Shown one piece after another: positions 62,295 to 64,000 of a DNA stretch of 64,000 nt (the stretch's first letter is position 1; the number at the start of each line of letters is the position of its first letter). The notes beneath the pieces are model-generated. The model was given only the letters and a program-made list of their open reading frames with translations, was not told the DNA's origin and made no database searches. A program made the position numbers and the translations under genes. The stretch is taken from contig CAMEGQ010000003.1 of NCBI GenBank assembly GCA_945916235.1, positions 1 to 64,000 on the forward strand. Reading direction: 5' to 3'. This stretch comes from an uncultured Porphyromonadaceae bacterium. Its GTDB lineage: Bacteria; Bacteroidota; Bacteroidia; Bacteroidales; Muribaculaceae.

Positions 62295-62983
62295 AGCGGA
62301 GCTTCCGGTCCGAGCGAGAAGATCAGATCGAGAACCGACTGGTTGGGACAGAAGCCCAGACGCGACGCGCGCAGCTGATAGTAAGGTTCAGCCGCGAGTG
62401 AGGCCATGTCGCGCTCAAGCGCTGCGAAAGCCGGGGATATCGCAGATGGATGATGTCCGGATTCATCGGCCATATCTGCGGAGGCTGATGCGGGAGAGAG
62501 TCTGCTCAGACCGGAGGATGGGGGACATGTCAGTTCAGCGGGCGTAGTGATGCTCAGGATTGAGCGGATCAGGGCATCCAGGGAGGTCAGATAGGCCTGA
62601 ACCGAGGTGAAGGCTTCCACGGTATCGGCGCAGAGGTAGGGGAGCAGCCGGTCAATGTAGAATTCGAAGAAAGGTGTGCGTGAATAAGCCGATTCAAGAG
62701 TGACGAGATGGACATGCCACCAGTTGCCGTGGGCTGACAGCGGCACGTCGGCCCATGTGGCCCGCGGGATGCCGTGAGGTTTGCCCACAGGGAGGGTAAG
62801 AGTGACCGGCCCGTTGGTGTCGACCACCGAAGTGCGGTGGATCTGCTTGGCGCGCTTGTCGTAGAGCAGTCCCTTGGCTATGCGGGCATTGGCGCAGGCT
62901 GCTACGGCGGCATAGTAGGCCACAGAGCCGAAATAGCGCGGCTCGATAGCTACTGAATTAGATATGATTACGGGATATCCCAT
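62204..62983 (-). CDS. WbqC family protein
   Basis: The 259-residue protein has the WbqC signature: an N-terminal YFGSVAYYAAVAACANARI segment, a KQIHRTSVVDTNGPVTLTLPV strand region, and FFEFYIDRLLPYL and LGFCPNQSVLDLIFSLGPEA farther on. WbqC proteins are encoded near O-antigen or lipid genes, and their function is unproven. The N-terminal half matches well; an unusually long Ser/Ala/Pro-rich linker of about 45 residues (about 150-195) and a polar Ser/Cys-rich tail are less typical. The last 91 bp overlap the DUF4834 gene, tail to tail. In Bacteroides, wbqC usually follows lepB as it does here. Confidence 0.82.
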   Translation of the reverse strand: MGYPVIISNSVAIEPRYFGSVAYYAAVAACANARIAKGLLYDKRAKQIHRTSVVDTNGPVTLTLPVGKPHGIPRATWADVPLSAHGNWWHVHLVTLESAYSRTPFFEFYIDRLLPYLCADTVEAFTSVQAYLTSLDALIRSILSITTPAELTCPPSSGLSRLSPASASADMADESGHHPSAISPAFAALERDMASLAAEPYYQLRASRLGFCPNQSVLDLIFSLGPEAPLYLSSLISSHTASSTCCSVSSRHDEPSVKL

Positions 62984-63100
62984 GCGAAATCTTTCGGATT
63001 TACCGGCGCCAAAACGCCGTCGGACTGATGTCGTACCGCTACCATAAGGCCTGTACGCTGACGCCGTATGTCCCCCGGCGCTCTGTCTGCACCTTCGGCC

Positions 63101-64000
63101 TTATTTCTTGTCGGGGTTGGCGGAGCGGAAGATGCGCGACCAGCGGATTTTGCCGTCGAAGAGCGAATGGTCTTTGTCGAACGAGATGAGCACACGCCAG
63201 GGAGTGCCGACGATGTGGTCTTCAGGTACGAAGCCCCAATAGCGCGAATCGAGCGAGTTGTCGCGGTTGTCGCCCATCATGAAGTAGTAATTCTGGCGGA
63301 AGGTGTAGGTGTCTTTCGGTTTGCCGCCGATGTAGAGATGGCCGTCGCTGAAAGTGGCGTCGGGATTGTTCTCATACACTCGGATGGTGCGGCCGTAGAT
63401 GTCCCAAGCCTTCTGGCTCATGCGGATGGTGACTCCATTCTTGGGTATCCACAGGCCGTTGGAGCCGCCGTAGTTGGCGCGTGTCCAGCTGGCCGATTCC
63501 GAGGCCGGGAAGAGCGGTGAAAACTGCTCTGGCTCGGGTATCTGGCGCAGTATGCGGCCGATTTTAGGCGATTGCGTCATCTGCTCCACCATAGAGGCTG
63601 TGAGCGGGGAGAGGTAGATGGGTGGCACTTCGCCGTTGGCATTCATCGTGAAGCCCGAGGCCAGCAGCGAGGGGATGTCGTCGGCGGTAAAATCCACGCG
63701 CATGCGGTCGTCGACGGGGATACCCAGGGCCTCGAAATCTTCGTCAGAGAATGTCGGGTCGGTAATCTGGTAGAAATGGTTGAACTGGACGTTTTCGGGC
63801 GTCAGGAAGGGCTTTCCGTCGATGAGGATCTCACCGTCGGCAATGCGGATGCGCTGACCGGGGAGCCCGACCACGCGCTTCACATAGTTTTCGCGGCGGT
63901 CGATGGGGCGGTAGATGCGCTCGCCGAAGGTGGCTTTATCCGACAGCACGCGGTCGCGCCCGTACATCGACACCAGAGTGTAGTAGTCGGGGTTGGAGAC
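63101..64000 (-). CDS. lepB: Signal peptidase I (C-terminal part, cut by window edge)
   Basis: The reading frame is open to the right edge of the window, so the N-terminal part, including the catalytic Ser, lies outside. The visible 300 residues or so include the catalytic Lys region [14 protein letters not shown], a long insertion (about 150 residues) typical of Bacteroidota LepB, and the C-terminal box [17 protein letters not shown]. LepB cleaves signal peptides from exported proteins at the inner membrane. A GTG in frame at 63973 is not the start, because coding continues upstream ([12 protein letters not shown] before it). The gene is followed 117 nt later by wbqC. Confidence 0.93.
   Translation of the reverse strand, partial: VSNPDYYTLVSMYGRDRVLSDKATFGERIYRPIDRRENYVKRVVGLPGQRIRIADGEILIDGKPFLTPENVQFNHFYQITDPTFSDEDFEALGIPVDDRMRVDFTADDIPSLLASGFTMNANGEVPPIYLSPLTASMVEQMTQSPKIGRILRQIPEPEQFSPLFPASESASWTRANYGGSNGLWIPKNGVTIRMSQKAWDIYGRTIRVYENNPDATFSDGHLYIGGKPKDTYTFRQNYYFMMGDNRDNSLDSRYWGFVPEDHIVGTPWRVLISFDKDHSLFDGKIRWSRIFRSANPDKK

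Noticed and set aside
63973-64000. GTG at 63973 as the start of lepB
   Set aside because: Coding sequence continues without a stop to the window edge, and the catalytic Ser region expected of signal peptidase I must lie upstream.

Overview
The window is a gene-dense, GC-rich stretch of a Bacteroidales chromosome, most likely from the Muribaculaceae or a close relative. The evidence is a set of families largely confined to Bacteroidota (DUF2027-Smr, DUF4491, DUF3078, DUF4834, PCMD, PorU-type C25 peptidases, fused SpmA-SpmB, TGS-linked nucleoside kinase) and repeated promoters of the Bacteroidota type (-7 box TAnnTTTG, some with a TTG or TTTG about 19-20 nt upstream). Almost everything is core chromosome. 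I found no transposase, integrase, phage gene, CRISPR array or rRNA.

Layout. 1-8.4 kb: tRNA-Ala(GGC), mutS, then a leftward block (EFR1-type flavodoxin/ferredoxin protein, DUF2027-Smr protein, a 54-aa protein, DUF4491, N-acetylmuramidase-like protein, pepD). 8.6-10.4 kb: a small membrane protein and an OmpH/Skp-like lipoprotein, then about 970 bp without an intact gene that holds two terminators, a possible gene remnant and a decayed REP-like hairpin array. 10.4-13.5 kb: apt, a perfect parS site, mnmG and ybeY. 13.8-18.6 kb: an SDR with a repeat-built N-terminus, SpmAB, a Kdo/WaaP-like kinase and a nucleoside kinase, followed by a 9-nt-periodic repeat. 18.7-21.7 kb: YgjP-like protease, nadK and a protein that appears to have lost its CBS domains, divergent from pdxJ. 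21.8-26.6 kb: ExbB/ExbD/TonB-like energy module with a DUF3078 outer-membrane protein and two secreted proteins. 26.7-33.1 kb: Crp-like regulator, HAD phosphatase, aroB, pheT, yebC, ribE. 33.2-39.1 kb: secreted GH31 and GH51 glycosidases and an EamA transporter. 39.1-39.6 kb: an AT-rich intergenic region with about ten DnaA-box-like sequences, my candidate replication origin. 39.6-64 kb: nadA, leuS, a polytopic membrane protein, PorU, rex, an FAH-like protein, a second PorU-like protease, argS, a Bax-inhibitor-1 protein, a glycosyltransferase, a PCMD protein, upp, a beta-barrel protein, psd-pssA-DUF4834, WbqC and the 3' part of lepB.

How it fits together. Housekeeping functions dominate: mismatch repair, tRNA charging and modification, NAD, PLP, riboflavin and shikimate metabolism, purine and pyrimidine salvage, and phospholipid synthesis. 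Cell-envelope functions sit among them: energized outer-membrane transport, type IX secretion sortase-like peptidases, signal peptidase, and secreted glycosidases. The parS site, the DnaA-box cluster and a change in strand composition of rightward genes near 39.4 kb together suggest that the window lies at or beside the chromosomal origin. A second theme is short tandem repeats with 9-nt or 21-nt periods, both between genes and inside two reading frames.
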